Shown here: positions 13,101 to 23,876 of the stretch, piece after piece
Layout: each line of letters opens with the position of its first letter
Numbering within the stretch: the first letter of the stretch is position 1
Assembly (NCBI RefSeq): GCF_964355755.1
Contig: NC_092679.1
Location: 13,880,932 to 13,944,931 of the forward strand
DNA: 64,000 bases
Reading direction: 5' to 3'
Source: Antedon mediterranea
Taxonomy: Eukaryota > Echinodermata > Crinoidea > Comatulida > Antedonidae
Notes under the pieces: generated by a model
Databases searched by the model: none
Told to the model about the DNA's origin: nothing
What the model saw: the letters and a program-made list of their open reading frames with translations, nothing else
Position numbers and translations under genes: made by a program

Positions 13101-16100
13101 ACAGACCGACAGACAGACCGACCGACCAACATAGTGAACTATAGAGTCGCTTCCACGCGACTAAAAACGGAAACACATCAAAATTCTAAATGATCTTGAT
13201 ACCCCAATAACAAGAAATTATTTAAGCTGTTGCCGATTACGGTTATAGAAACTGCGCTTAATTATTATATAACTTAAATTTGTATTTAGAAATTAATAAT
13301 ACTTAGTAATCAAATGTCGGATTTAAATTCTCCCATAAATTTGCTAGTGTAATGCTAATAAATTATAAAACAAGCAATAATATAAATGATTTTGTCATCG
13401 TTAAGTTTTGTCACTAAAATGATCGACTATTAACTGCTTTTGTTGAATATGTTTCTGAAACATGGCTAAAACTATAAAGACATTTTACTATATTCAGTCG
13501 GTGAAACAACAATGTCTTTTCAGGTTTAAGTGTATCATGCAGGAATTGCATGAACCTTTCCATTCTTTGACTATAATGGTATAAAAGTTGCTCGGATACG
13601 TGCATTACCAAAACCGTATAATCATCAAATAAACACATGTTTCGTCATCAAGGGTGATTTCAACCGAATGAAAAATAAAGCGTTATCCTCTAATATACAG
13701 ATATTGACTGTTTAGAGGTTAAATATAAGATTTGACATCCCCGAGGGAATGATATTATGTTCGAGGGAATATATATTTCCCGAAGCGCCAGCTGAGGGAA
13801 ATATATATTCCCCGAGAACTTAATATCATTCCCGAGGGGATGTCAAATCTTATATTTAACCGATATAAAAGGCAATATCTGTTATATTATATAGCCAAGA
13901 ACAAGTCTGCTGGGTTGGGTGAAGCTAGGCTAGCTAGGCTAGGCCTCCTTTCTTATAGTATTTGTATTGTATTTAAAACAAGCCTGCCTAGACACCTTAC
14001 CTTGCGAAGAATAATATACAGATAATTACTAATTAATGATTCCTTGGCAATAAAATATTCACTTAGGCCTAGGTCGTTTAAATTAACAGAAGAATTTTCA
14101 TCAATAAGCCTATTAATAATAATATTATAATCAGGTAGGCCGAATAAACAATTCGTCGTCTTCCTTCTCGATCTTCGAGGAGCCGAATCACCGGATGTTC
14201 AGCGCGTACTAGTTACTAGGTTACTACCGTGAGTTTTGACCAATCATAAACGGTGTTTCATCACATTTAGGGTGGACTTATAACAAATGAGGGCGCTATG
14301 TATGCATAGCTTAAATAGTTTAGAAGATTAATTTCTTCAAGCAAATTCCGTGGCCCAGCGGATGAAACGTTGTCTTGCGATGGAGTGCCAATTCCACCCG
14401 AGTTCAAGATCGAGTAGATGACTTTTGTTTATTTATCGGCAAACTCGAGTGTTGCACACGAAAATTACACAGTCAATATCATCGTACTCGAGAATTTACA
14501 TGATTAATGACAGGGGACACGATTATTACGCGAAAATTACACAGTCAATATCATCGTTCTCGAGGATATATACGATTTACGATCCTCGCAGCGGTAGTCA
14601 TGTGATGCAGTTTCAACCAATCACGTTCGCGTATTTACATAGGCTATGTAATATAAGCAAATAATTACTGTTTTGTAATAACTGTATATATAATTATATT
14701 ATAACAATGTAATTGGTGGTTTCATTTAGGAACAAATAAACAGAACAATACGCAATGACCAATTTGGATGCACTAAGATGTATACACTGCTGATGCATTT
14801 GTATCTCTTACATGCAGCAGCAGCAATGGCAGCAAAAAACAACAGAAGAAACAGAAGTTGCAGCATCGGCAACAGAAGCATCGGCATCAGCAGAAAAAGT
14901 TTTGAAGGTAACAATTGAACTTACAAGTTAGTTATCACGGTGGATCCTTGAAATGTGGTATTTCTCAGTATAGTTATTTTGTTGTTCTTCAGGCTTCTAT
15001 TATGAAAACAAAAATTATGCCACTACTTAGGATACTTTATTAAATGCGATTGTATAATAGTAACTTCGTTTTATCATTTTCTATGCTTTATTCATTGACT
15101 GTGAAATCTTCAGAAATACGTTTTATTGTTGTTATTGTTCTAAACCGCAGTGCCGTCCAGTTGTAATATTGTTAATAGTGAGACTTTTCCATCGGGACGG
15201 TAAACGAAAAGAGACGGTAATTTAATTTATAGAGTCTGGTGCTAAATGCCTTCGAAACAAAAGCAACAACGGTTAGCCACCTCTAGGCTTAGGCCCCTGA
15301 TCCGTATGCATGCAAGCTCGGTTGAGCAGGTTCTGCGTTAGTCAGGCTAGGTATTCAACACATAATCAAAAACCGAGTTTAAAAAAAAATAAATCTAGAA
15401 GTATCAAAATGAATTTACATCCTACACATACTATATATACACATATGATGTTTTTGTTATGAAAATAAACAACTTGTGCCTATCATGTATACATTTGCTT
15501 TGCTTATGGTTTAACAGTTTCAGAAAGACATCAACTGTGCTGCTTCGTCTGGTTGAATTGTAAGACCGATCTTTAGATCGGCTAAATAATGAACGGAATG
15601 TATGCCACCTACTTTCGTTAATTTACCGTCTCGAAGCAAAAGCTCACTACTAAAAGTTAGTTCTACACAGGTAAAAGAAGTAACATTTTCAAATTATATT
15701 GTCAACTTACAAAATACGAAGAAATGGAAGATCATTAAAAACTGTTGATATGTCTGTCAGCAAATTTGTGTCTGCATGTCTGAAATGTTTAGATAAATTA
15801 AAATTATTATTTATAACTAAATATAACCAGGAAAGAGTTAAATTAATTTAACTCTTCCCTGATATAACTCAATACATTACATAGTGTGTATCTTTTAATG
15901 TATGCGTATCATTGCTATAGAGTTCAGCGTTGCTGACGTCACGACGGTAGATGGCGCTGCGTGGACGGTATGTACAGAGCCATATATATATAGAGTTACG
16001 ACATTGAATGCAGATCAATTTGTGTCAAACTTGTCTCCGTTAATTCATGTAAAGTATAGGAGCAAGAAAATACTTTAAACATTTTCTTATATTAAAAAAA

Positions 16101-19100
16101 AATGTAATTGCACATTTTACGGTGAAATATCGATGTGCACAGCGTACAGAAGTACTTGCGGCAAAGAATATTGCGCGCGCGTGCGCTAGTACATTATAAA
16201 GTTCGATTGATTGATTTTGGAACGAAACATCCCATAACTACGTCCTATAAATAACAATTATGTAATATTTTCAATTCATAATGCATGCTTTTTGATGACT
16301 AAATAAAATAATAAAGCGTCGTGGATGTATTTGTTAATATATTGAATAGGGTATGAACAATATTAAAATAATAAAGGCAAATTATTACAAATGAAATAAT
16401 GAACGAGTCTCTGAAAGTTAGTATTAAAAACACACGGAGAGCATATACTGTATAAAAAGAGGGGTGAATTTGTATTGGTTCATGCTTTGATGTATCCTGA
16501 CTTGCATGTAGGCCCTAGCATATATTATTTTGTTATTATAGACACAATATATATATGTTACCAAATTAATACCATTAATAAAATTAATTACTAAAACAAA
16601 AAATACATTCGAATAATTATCGATCTATAGTTTCCCCTATGTTTCATAATTTTTGGGATTTTATTTGTGTTACACGAGCTTGTTGAAAATAAGCACTTTC
16701 TTATCAGTGGGGGATAGTTGAAATTACACAGTAAAATCTCTATTCTTTTGTACACAAATTTTGTAAATAGAGAGGCATTTTAAAAAGCTACGAAAAATAA
16801 ACAGTGTGGTAAAAAATTTTTTCAGATGACTAAGTATAGGTAATATAACTTGAATATTACATTTCTTGAATTTTTATTCAACTTCAAATTTTTATTTTCA
16901 TGCTATAGCAAAAATTATCCACCGTATATCCACCATCTTTTTTCACCTTCTAGGGAGTCACAAGACATGTTATTACATTAGGTTAACTACCTAACTACTG
17001 AAAAAAGGTCTTCCTGGTTTTTATGGAAGAATTTTGCAAAATTTTGTATTTGGCCATATTTAGAGAAATTCATGTTTTTTTCGTCTTGATTTCTGTTACA
17101 AATATTTGATTTATATTATATATTATATTTAAAATTCATTCCTGTACCTGAGCTTTAAAACTTAATCATTTTCAATAAAAACAACTAAAATTTCAAAAGA
17201 TCACTAATTATTTGTAATAATAATAATAATAATAATCTATTTATTCTTCAACTACAGTTTAAGTCTAAAAAAGTCAAGCAAGATACATAATTTGATAGAA
17301 ATACAGATATCTATAGTTTATCAACATAGTAGCGGTGAACGCATTTTTGGTTGCGCTTGCAACCACGCAGAGCCATCTATCGTTGTGACGTCACACCGCA
17401 GAACTCTATTACCTGCTTGCAAATCACACTTAATAATTTGGAATCTGGATGGATTAGAATAAACGTTCACATCCTAAAACAGAGAGTAGGCCTAATAGTA
17501 ATAGGGAATATTTAACCCGAAGTGTTGCAACAAAATACGAGTATTATTTCAAAAGAAATAGAAAAGAAGGTTTTGCAGGGCTGTGGTGTAACTATTGTAT
17601 TTTGAATTAATATTGTAAAACGGACATAACGTCAACTAATTTGATATAATATGACAGTGATAATATGATTAAACTAATTAGTAACAGTAAGAATTTAATA
17701 AACATAACAGACTTACATATTACCAATTGTCTTCGGCAAGCTTGGTAATTTACTAAGTAAATTGTTATTAACATTTCTGTCAACAATTAAGATATAAATA
17801 AACAAAATGTAATGAAGAATCAATGCAATGCAACATATTTATAGCAATACTTTAATTTAGTTACGTCTTGACACCTGACAAAGTTATTTTCACCAATACA
17901 ATTATGTCGCCTTTTATATCGGTGAAATATAAGATGGTGATTCGCGAACATATAATCCTTCGGGAATGTAAAATCTCAAATTAGCCTAGGCCTATATTAA
18001 TACTAAATGTTAATATACATTTTATACACTTCTTTAAGTTGCATATGTTGTGTGAAGACCGGCTTACTCCGTATAGATCATACATAGCATGAGTTGTTAG
18101 TATAAGGCTAGTCTATAGCCATAGAACAAGACCATATACATGGCTGAAGTTGCGTGCTCAAGTTAGTGTTTACCGACCAACCGACCGACATAGTGAGCCA
18201 AAAGGATGTCTTTTCTAATTGTTGTGAAATATGAGATTTTGGTATTATATTTGAAATAAATTTTATAACCTATCCATAACCAAAATCCGGATAAAAAAAT
18301 TAGTTAATGTATAAGTGAATAACTTTATCATAAGTACAAATTGGCCTATTCAAAATGTGATGACATTCATCTGCATTTTGTTCATGTTTGGAGAACAATA
18401 CATGTTCAAAGTTTTGCCTTATCATTCTTAAGCCTACTTTCAACAATTTATCGAATGATATTTCATTTTAACCCAAATTAATATTATCATCTGTACTGTA
18501 GCTTGCTTGCATTTATGTAAAAGATTACTTACATGGTGCCAAGTTTATGTAGCTTTGACAAAGCATCTTCGTCGATTTCCTTCAGGTTATTATTGTTCAT
18601 GTAACTATAAGAAAAAATTGTGCTATGGTGAACAACACATTGTAAACATACTAAACAACGTAAGGAATTTGCACGTAAAATGCTAGTTTTTATTCCTTAA
18701 ACACATCATCTAGCTAGTTAATCTATATTGATCGTTCGTATTGCTAAATTCCAAAATACTGCTTTGTTCTGCATGCACACATTATTAATACTAGAGAGTG
18801 AACTCGCTTCGCTCGCTCCCTCTCTAGGACTGTAGACGATGGTTCTCGGGATGATAATGACTCGGTAAAGAGGTTTCAGAAGAACATTCTTGCCTGAACG
18901 TTTTCGGTCGGTTACCATTATTGAAATGCTTGATATTCGTAAAACTAAACCTACTCACTGTTTCACAGTGTCGTAGATGATTAATAGCGTTTTACGTATA
19001 GTGTTAATTGTTTGGTAGGGCCCTTATAGTGTGGATGTGGGGAGGCGGAGTTAATTTGAGGGAGGTACTTATTTGAGGGATCCGTAAATTTTTTTAGTTT

Positions 19101-19971
19101 TAATAATATGGTACATTTACAAATAAAATCCTCTAGTAGATATGAAAAGTGGTTGGTAAATTGTAGATAACAGTCCGATGAAATCTACTAAAAATAGTAT
19201 AATTGTGTTATAAATATAATACAATATAATGTGTATAAATGTGGATGGGCGTTTATTAGATGGTAGTTGGGGGGTGGGGGTGTTGCGGCGTGGTAATTAT
19301 CAATTGATGTTTTATTGGGGAGGTGTTCCGGTCGTTTATTTAAATAAATACCATTCTACTTGGTATAATCAATACATTATTCCGCGATAGTGAGCCGTTT
19401 TGGCCTAAGAATGCAGACGTTTTAGACGGCTTGCAACATGGGCATAAGTATCCCAGGATCCTAACGGGACACAGATAGCGCACAGTATTTATTATTTATT
19501 GAAGTCCTGGCAGGTTACTCAAAAACTCGGCTATCGGGGTTTCATTCGATTTCAAACAAAAGCTCTTATTGTTCAAGAATAGCCTATAACATATAACATT
19601 TGACTACGTTGGTCTAACCTCCCTCCAAACAGCAGTTCGGAAACTGCAAAGCAGCCTTACGGGTCGCCGGGCCCGAAGAGGATATGTAGGGATAATAACA
19701 TATAACCGTAGCTTTAACATTACAATGTGAAACTTACAGAATGATTGTGTCTACTGGTCATTGAAATTACAAAAAAAACTTACAGAATTTGTGTGTTTAC
19801 TGGAATTCCAACCGGCCATTCATTGAGTCCACGGTTTGCACAGTCCACGGTTATTTCTGTACATTCACAAACCGCATTCACATTAGTATCATTACTACAT
19901 GCAACTTCAACACCAATTGATAAATCCACCCATAAAAACAACAGGCAGCATATCAAGGATGTAGAGTCCAT
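1162..19971 (-). CDS. LRR receptor-type gene 1, 5' part (ten exons, continues off left edge)
   Basis: Spliced minus-strand gene. Exon 1 (19971-19784) starts at an ATG followed by a hydrophobic signal peptide of about 25 residues, then a Cys-rich LRR N-cap (residues roughly 27-62, with a CxCxxxxxxC pattern). Nine LRR exons follow: 18604-18533, 17776-17717, 15779-15711, 14996-14925, 11136-11065, 10471-10397, 9589-9524, 1735-1664 and 1224-1162. Each is 60-75 nt, has AG/GT borders and encodes one 20-25 residue repeat such as YMNNNNLKEIDEDALSKL or YLSSNDINIIEPFTFANN. Every junction is phase 2, so exons can be skipped in frame. The 60-nt exon has the short LPxTIGN form, which also occurs as the last LRR exon of the gene at 57624-61834. 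By analogy the missing 3' part should encode the Cys-rich and multi-pass membrane parts (inference). The 9589-9524 and 10471-10397 exons are the least regular. Introns are packed with transposons. Confidence 0.72.
1795..1945 (-). mobile_element. CCGA-repeat element, short copy
   Basis: A run of GTCGGTCGGT units lies between GCAAACGCGACTCTATAGTTC and a block resembling TGGCTGCAGTCGCGTG in reverse. The same ends recur at 12335, 18120, 22840, 33108 and 42518, so this is a short member of a dispersed family with a CCGA microsatellite inside short inverted GTCGCGTG/CACGCGAC ends. Confidence 0.5.
2446..5840. mobile_element. Foldback element with arms of about 720 bp
   Basis: Bases about 2446-3170 are the inverted copy of about 5080-5840; for example the block around 3020-3110 (GGAGGTGATTATCAACTTTA) reappears reversed at about 5235-5250. 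The arms differ by scattered substitutions and small indels, so the insertion is not recent. The loop carries a decayed minus-strand coding region (next entry). Neither exact ends nor a target duplication are clear to me. Confidence 0.65.
3480..5010 (-). pseudogene. Degenerate repeat-family protein (PIN/FEN1-like nuclease core)
   Basis: Read leftward, the pieces follow the order of a protein family repeated in many invertebrate genomes. A first piece (5009-4737) has QDVGTTQYQTYFKEVIL. A second (4724-4491) has DGAAIVHAL and FDDYGDKV. A third (to about 3780) has VRTVDTDVIVILVG and IWVAF. After a frame change near 3778 comes VFHAFTGSDTTSQFFGKAKH, then a stop near 3627. The IDGxAxVH, DTDV and TGxDTT motifs suggest an acidic PIN/FEN1-like site (my inference from motif layout). 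Frame changes and stops show it is not functional. It is the same family as the copy at 47610-48884. Confidence 0.6.
6172..7729 (+). mobile_element. Non-autonomous Helitron-like element, copy 1
   Basis: It begins TCTATATATAAATTTACGTA and ends in a 37-nt hairpin (7693-7729) closed by CTAG. Comparison with the empty site at 7897-7910 shows insertion into GACA|TTATAAT with no target duplication, as expected for Helitrons (A|T) or Helentrons (T|T); the host sequence ATT does not separate these. No Rep/helicase frame is present. An internal tandem duplication of about 258 bp starts at 6630 and 6888. Related copies lie at 52065-57138 (interrupted) and 44464-45390 (truncated). Confidence 0.75.
7693..7729 (+). 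promoter_or_regulatory. 37-nt terminal hairpin with CTAG at both ends
   Basis: The stem CTAGATGGTACGC pairs with GCGTGCCATCTAG (one mismatch) around the 11-nt loop GAGCGAAGCGA. It is preceded by CGAGAACCATC. It matches hairpins of identical length at 57102-57138, 44427-44463 and 18791-18827 and is probably the element's 3' termination signal. Confidence 0.7.
8066..8775 (+). pseudogene. LINE fragment, reverse transcriptase 3' end
   Basis: Frames at 8066-8368 and 8452-8727 contain MIVDFRTKNWSVHEPLNIG, YKYLRTIIDKKLDW and LRKLRKCNVSKQILILFYQS, the stretch after the catalytic domain of CR1/Rex-like reverse transcriptases. The frames are broken by shifts. The sequence ends with AATAAAGA followed by an AT repeat (about 8760-8785), typical of a LINE 3' end. 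The copy is 5'-truncated. Confidence 0.7.
9600..10190. other. No feature seen
   Basis: AT-rich intron sequence of receptor gene 1, with oligo-T runs. I see no open frame, repeat border or exon here. Confidence 0.4.
10197..10216 (+). repeat. Truncated copy of the CTAG hairpin
   Basis: CTAGATGGTACGCGAGCGAA matches the first 20 bases of the 37-nt Helitron-like hairpin and then stops. The CGAGAACCATC block normally found just upstream is absent, so only half a terminus is present. Confidence 0.55.
11382..12207. mobile_element. PIF/Harbinger-type MITE with TTA target duplication
   Basis: The left end AGCCCCTTTCTCACAGA is perfectly inverted at the right end, and TTA flanks both sides (11379-11381 and 12208-12210), the usual PIF/Harbinger signature. 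Behind the ends, related GC-rich blocks built on CCGGCATG and CCGGTATA units and further copies of TTCTGTGAGAA occur in both orientations. No coding frame. It lies in an intron of receptor gene 1. Confidence 0.8.
12335..13170 (+). mobile_element. CCGA-repeat element, long copy
   Basis: Two microsatellite blocks of CAGACCGA/CCGACCGA units (about 12383-12448 and 13042-13130) flank a unique core beginning near 12520 (AATTTACACGTGCGTAGCCT). The end CATAGTGAACTATAGAGTCG is followed by CACGCGAC. A long inverted copy is at 22840-23555 and a shorter one at 42518-43107. No coding frame. The ends resemble each other but I could not fix a target duplication. Confidence 0.6.
13691..13895. mobile_element. 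Hairpin MITE, near-perfect palindrome
   Basis: Two arms of about 70 bases (13719-13787 and 13792-13860) pair almost perfectly; the arm contains ATAAGATTTGACATCCCCGA. Weaker pairing extends outward to about 13691 and 13895. The four-base spacer CAGC lies at the centre. Partial relatives occur at 17890-17990, 23760-23876 and 59940-60395. Confidence 0.75.
14345..14420 (+). repeat. tRNA-like segment, probable SINE head
   Basis: CCGTGGCCCAGCGGATGA resembles an A box and CGAGTTCAAGATC a B box about 50 bases downstream, the spacing of an internal pol III promoter. I cannot fold a complete cloverleaf, so a tRNA-derived SINE fragment is more likely than a tRNA gene. Just downstream (about 14450-14575) is a tandem pair of about 80-bp units sharing GAAAATTACACAGTCAATAT. 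Confidence 0.4.
15920..17406. mobile_element. TA-flanked element with about 48-bp inverted ends
   Basis: The ends GAGTTC...TGACGTCAC...TAGATGGC...CTGCGTGG at 15920-15968 recur inverted at about 17355-17406 with a few mismatches, and TA flanks both sides. Each end contains the palindrome TGACGTCA, the consensus CREB/ATF site. No long frame lies between, so it is non-autonomous; the length of about 1.5 kb and the TA site suggest a Tc1/mariner-like relative. Confidence 0.7.
17890..17990. mobile_element. Fragment of the hairpin MITE family
   Basis: CGCCTTTTATATCGGTGAAA and the following ATATAAGAT match the outer arm of the palindromic element at 13691-13895. The rest is diverged. Confidence 0.45.
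18120..18202 (+). mobile_element. CCGA-repeat element, short copy
   Basis: ACCATATACATGGCTGAAGT is followed by GTGTTTACCGACCAACCGAC and CATAGTGAGC, the compact layout of this family with almost no core. Confidence 0.5.
18791..19690 (-). mobile_element. Helitron-like element, second family (minus copy)
   Basis: On the minus strand this ends in a 37-nt hairpin (18791-18827) with stem CTAGAGAGGGAGC pairing imperfectly with GTTCACTCTCTAG around the loop GAGCGAAGCGA, followed by T. The upstream motif CGAGAACCATC is shared with the first family. The body is homologous to about 43790-44463 on the plus strand, e.g. the TGTGTCCCGTTAGGA and CCCATGTTGCAAGCCG blocks. The 5' border is not resolved, so the outer coordinate is approximate. 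Confidence 0.6.
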
Positions 19972-20037
19972 TTTCAACAATAAATGTGACAACCTAACCT
20001 ATTAAATATTGCGTTTATTTTAGAAACGTCACTGTGA

Positions 20038-20565
20038 TATAAAATCTGGTTTGATATTGAAATAAAATCATGATTGTTTCTTAATTTATACAAATTGTAT
20101 AAGCATTTCCAACTGAGTTGGTATCAACAAAAAAAGTTCCGGATTCGGATCGTGACATTAGTGTACTTTCACTTTACTTCTTTTCATTATACAGTACCTG
20201 TTTTTGTCATAACATACTTATTATGTATATCATTTTTTATTTCCTTGTGGTAGTCAAGTTTTAAATATATCTATCAATTTTATTGCTTACAATCGATGAC
20301 ATCTTGGCCACATCTGCAAAAAAGTCTTATCATTTGCTCACCAAGGTCGCCTTTTCCATTAGACGAACGAACAAAATTGTATTTTAACCCTTTGAAGACG
20401 CAAGGTTTCTACCCCAAATGACAGAGCTTAAATAAGGTATTAAAGATTAGTATAAGCTAGTAGATTCCGAAAATTCCCTGTTAATGGCTTTTCCAACAAC
20501 TTTCTTACTCTTACTTCTTGAATCGGAGGTATCTCTGGCGGGAATTTAATAAGTCAGAGAGAATG
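20038..20565. repeat. Direct duplication, copy 1, just upstream of receptor gene 1
   Basis: About 530 bases starting AAAATCTGGTTTGATATTGA recur nearly unchanged at 23877-24417. This copy begins about 67 bases upstream of the start codon at 19971, so it probably includes the 5' UTR and promoter of that gene. It carries no visible coding exon. Confidence 0.75.
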
Positions 20566-20648
20566 ATACAAACCATAATACGATTGGTTAATTAATAGCG
20601 TGACAATCGTTTCCTGGTTATGACGTGACAGTGGTGGCGCCAGCCAGC

Positions 20649-20670
20649 CCCCCCCCCCCCCCCCCCCCCC
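20649..20670 (+). repeat. Poly-C tract
   Basis: An uninterrupted run of more than 20 C residues. A block just upstream (GCGTGACAATCGTTTCCTGG, about 20600) recurs at about 22132 next to the MITE at 22169. Confidence 0.9.
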
Positions 20671-21189
20671 GTCAGGGAAAGCTGGAGGAGTCGGGGAGTA
20701 TTGCCCATATTTGTCGGGGAGATAAATATGATCATTTCTTTTCTGGTAAAAAATAAAACCATATTAAGTGTACTACTATATATTTTAAGTAACTGCGGCA
20801 TTCCATTTTTTACGTACGTACGATTTACTGACAGCGAAGTAAACAGTATGATGTGGTACGCATTTGTCTGGCGGTGTCTCTTTGTACGAATCTTTCATGG
20901 CTCACTGCGGTATACCTGTCGACATATCTGGGCTTTATCATATTACATCCAGGGACCAAAATGTGTGATTTTCAGATTCCAGGCGAAAATCGAAAATTCA
21001 TTTGCAACTACGCATCGACGTACGTTCATACAGGGATAAAGGTACGAGTTATGTTCTCACGGTTGAGTTTACGAATTGTTTCAATTTACCAATAACCCTT
21101 GGTGTACCGCGTATATGTTCGCTGTCGATTAAAGGGGTTTGGGTGGGGGTTCGATTGGAAAAAGGAAGCGGTTGGCCCGAACCATAAAA

Positions 21190-22110
21190 CAGGGTCTGGT
21201 CACGTTTCTTTTCGCGCATAAATCTCGATCTAGGGTAGGTGGGTGAATAGGGTGGCTAGCCACCTCCCTTAATTCTAAAGGGAAAAAAAAAGATGCACCA
21301 AACCCGTGACCGTCGCTAGACGCGGATTCGACGCCTTGACTCTTTTAATTAAGAAGAGTAGGCAAGAGCTATAGTTGAAAGAATTATTTATGAATTCAAG
21401 AGTTTAAAAAGAAAACGCAATTTAAAATCTTCGGAAAATACCCACAACTGAGTTATTTTCAAAACACATGCACTCCCACTACCAGCATCACGTTGTCTTA
21501 GCTCGCTCCTCGTGTGAATGCTGACGTCATCACTCTAAAAAAATACACCATTTTCCGCCCTGGTCTGTGTGCAAGCGTTAGCGTGGACCTGTATATTTAT
21601 ACCCCTGTACAGAGTAGAGTGTAATATCGTGAATTTTTTCTCGCGTATGAAGGTTTTTTAAATAATGGTATGCAGTATAAACGATAAAAAAAAATATAAA
21701 CATGATGTTTTTTTATTATTATTTTATAGGCATAACATAAACATGAAATGTCTTGTTCTATGTACACGGCCGAAAAAACGGCATTTTATTGATTTGTGTT
21801 ATAGACACGGCGATTACGGCAATCATCATTGTATACGGTACTAAATTACATTGAGTTATTCACCCGGCTATAGGGTATATATCTGAGGTTAACAGACCAC
21901 CAAAGCACAGTCGTACACTAAACACATGCACTATCGAGGCATTTTCGGATCAAAGTTTAATATTAGTTCGTCGAAAAAGATCCGTATTAGAGTATTTTGG
22001 AAAGATTTATTTAAATTTACATTATTATGTGACATTGTTATTAAATGTAATGGAAACAGTTGCTCTAGCCTATTAAACAGTGTGTAAGCATCTATTTTTA
22101 AAAATTTTCT
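21190..22110. other. No gene seen
   Basis: Mixed sequence with short homopolymers and a TGACGTCA site near 21523. I see no exon, repeat border or long frame that I would support. Confidence 0.35.
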
Positions 22111-22168
22111 GAGTAATACGATTGGTTAATAGCGTGACAATCGTTTCCTGGTTATGACGTGATACTTA

Positions 22169-22355
22169 AGCCTGTTTTCCTGTCGACGTTATTCGACGCT
22201 ATCGTCGTTGATCGTTAAAAGTTAAACGACGAAGTTGAAATGATGACAATAGCGAGTACCATTTCCTTTAAATCGTTAACATTTCAATGTTTACGTAGAA
22301 GATCGCCGATTATTGTTAACGATAGCGTCGAATAACGTCAACAGGAAAACAGGCT
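22169..22355. mobile_element. Short PIF/Harbinger-type MITE (187 bp)
   Basis: Inverted ends of about 36 bases start AGCCTGTTTTCCTGT and continue GACGTTATTCGACGCTATCG with one mismatch between them. TTA flanks both sides (22166-22168 and 22356-22358). No coding frame. Confidence 0.85.
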
Positions 22356-22839
22356 TTAGTTGTTTTGGTTTATCAGGGTTTATGTATGGATTATTAACTT
22401 TGTTTGTCTTTGTCTGTTAAAATGTTTAAAATAGTCGAACTTTATAAGTGTTTTTTATATTTTGAACATACTGTATAACGATAATAATGTTTATATAATA
22501 ATAAAGGTTTATTTTGTGAAAATAACTGTAGGTTGACAGTAAGAATCCTTTTAATATTGCATAGGTATAATAAGTTCAGTTTGTTTAATGACTAAACATT
22601 TTAGTTAGACTAGGTAGGTCCAGTTATCCTTTTTATATTATGTCTAATTTTACGGAACAATATCGATAAAGTTACCTCAACACAAATCGATGAATCCATT
22701 ATTACACAGCAAGAACAGTAGGGACATCATTGCTACAGGCCATTACGAAAATATCGCAATGTGATACACACTGTGTACACATAGTGGCATTTTGCGTTCA
22801 CATAATTGACACCGTGTTTATACATTTTTATTCGCGTTG

Positions 22840-23555
22840 GACGCGTCTCTATAGTTCACTATGTCGGTTGGTCGGTCGGTCTGTCGGTCTGTCTGTCGGT
22901 CCGGTATCCCTATGCGTTTTATCGCTTTCTGACCTTATCTTGATACCAGTTTAATCTAGCTAAGTCAATTTTTCACAGTATATTCCTTATGGCCAGGAAT
23001 CGATGGGGTTATGTTTTCACGGTGCGCAATAAAAAATTACGTGGTCTACGCACGATTTAACGAAATCACGTTTGTAATCATATCTTCACAACCATGAATC
23101 ACAATTAAATAAAATTTGGTACTCATAAATTTCAGGGCATAAATCATCATATGGCAATACAATTACGTGCGTAGCGCATGTAACGCATGCGTACGCGCGC
23201 TTAACATTTTCAAAATTTATTTTCGATGAAATAAGAGTACGTTTCAGGCAATTTTAAGCGTTTACAAAATTGCCATGAGTGCGCAGATTTTTGCGCGCGC
23301 ACTGCGCGTTAAATGTTATTGCGCACTATTTTTGCCCTATTTCTGTTTTCTTGACTTACTTTTCAACTCGAAATTACGTTATACGAGCACGTCAAAAGTG
23401 ACAGGCTTCGCACGTGTAAATTAAAAAAATGTAAATGTTTTTAAACATTTCAACATTTTTAAACATGTTCAGTAATTTCGGTCAGTTGGTAGGTTGGTTG
23501 GTCGGTTGATAAACACTAATGAGCACGCGACTGCAGCCATCTATATGGCCTTGTT
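22840..23555 (-). mobile_element. CCGA-repeat element, long inverted copy
   Basis: Reverse-orientation copy of the element at 12335-13170. It keeps the core with GCGCACTGCGCG-type blocks, the GGTCGGTCTGTC microsatellite near 22865 and the terminal block reading TGGCTGCAGTCGCGTG on the minus strand near 23530. Confidence 0.65.
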
Positions 23556-23759
23556 ATGAACACATGCAGTATTGGTTTAACATTGTATACGGTTTGACAC
23601 GCATTGTCGGAAGAACACACAGTGTGAAACACATCGAAAAGAGAAACACCGTAAATGAAGAAAATCACAGTGTTGGAAGGAACCAGACATAAAAAACAAG
23701 AAAACCTTTTCTCATTAGTTTGTTTTTATGGCTGGCAGCTATTAATACATTATTATACA

Positions 23760-23876
23760 GATATTGCCTGCTTAGAGGTGAAATATAAGATTTGACATCC
23801 CCAAGGGAATGATATTATGTTTGAGTTAAAATATATTTCCCGAAGCGCAGCTGAGGTAAATATATAATTCCCCGAG
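23760..23876. mobile_element. Half of a hairpin MITE
   Basis: One arm and the centre of the palindrome at 13691-13895 are present (TAAGATTTGACATCCCCAAG to CCCCGAGAA). The second arm stops exactly where duplication copy 2 begins at 23877, so this is a recombination or insertion junction. Confidence 0.65.

Noticed and set aside
14726-14914. Leu/Ala-rich minus-strand frame of 62 codons
   Set aside because: Produced by the CAG/CTG-rich tract in the intron of receptor gene 1; no start context or splice support.
19725-19750. Second GTAAGT donor-like site about 50 bases downstream of the exon 1 donor of receptor gene 1
   Set aside because: Using it would add sequence that is not an LRR and would change the phase; probably a small local duplication.
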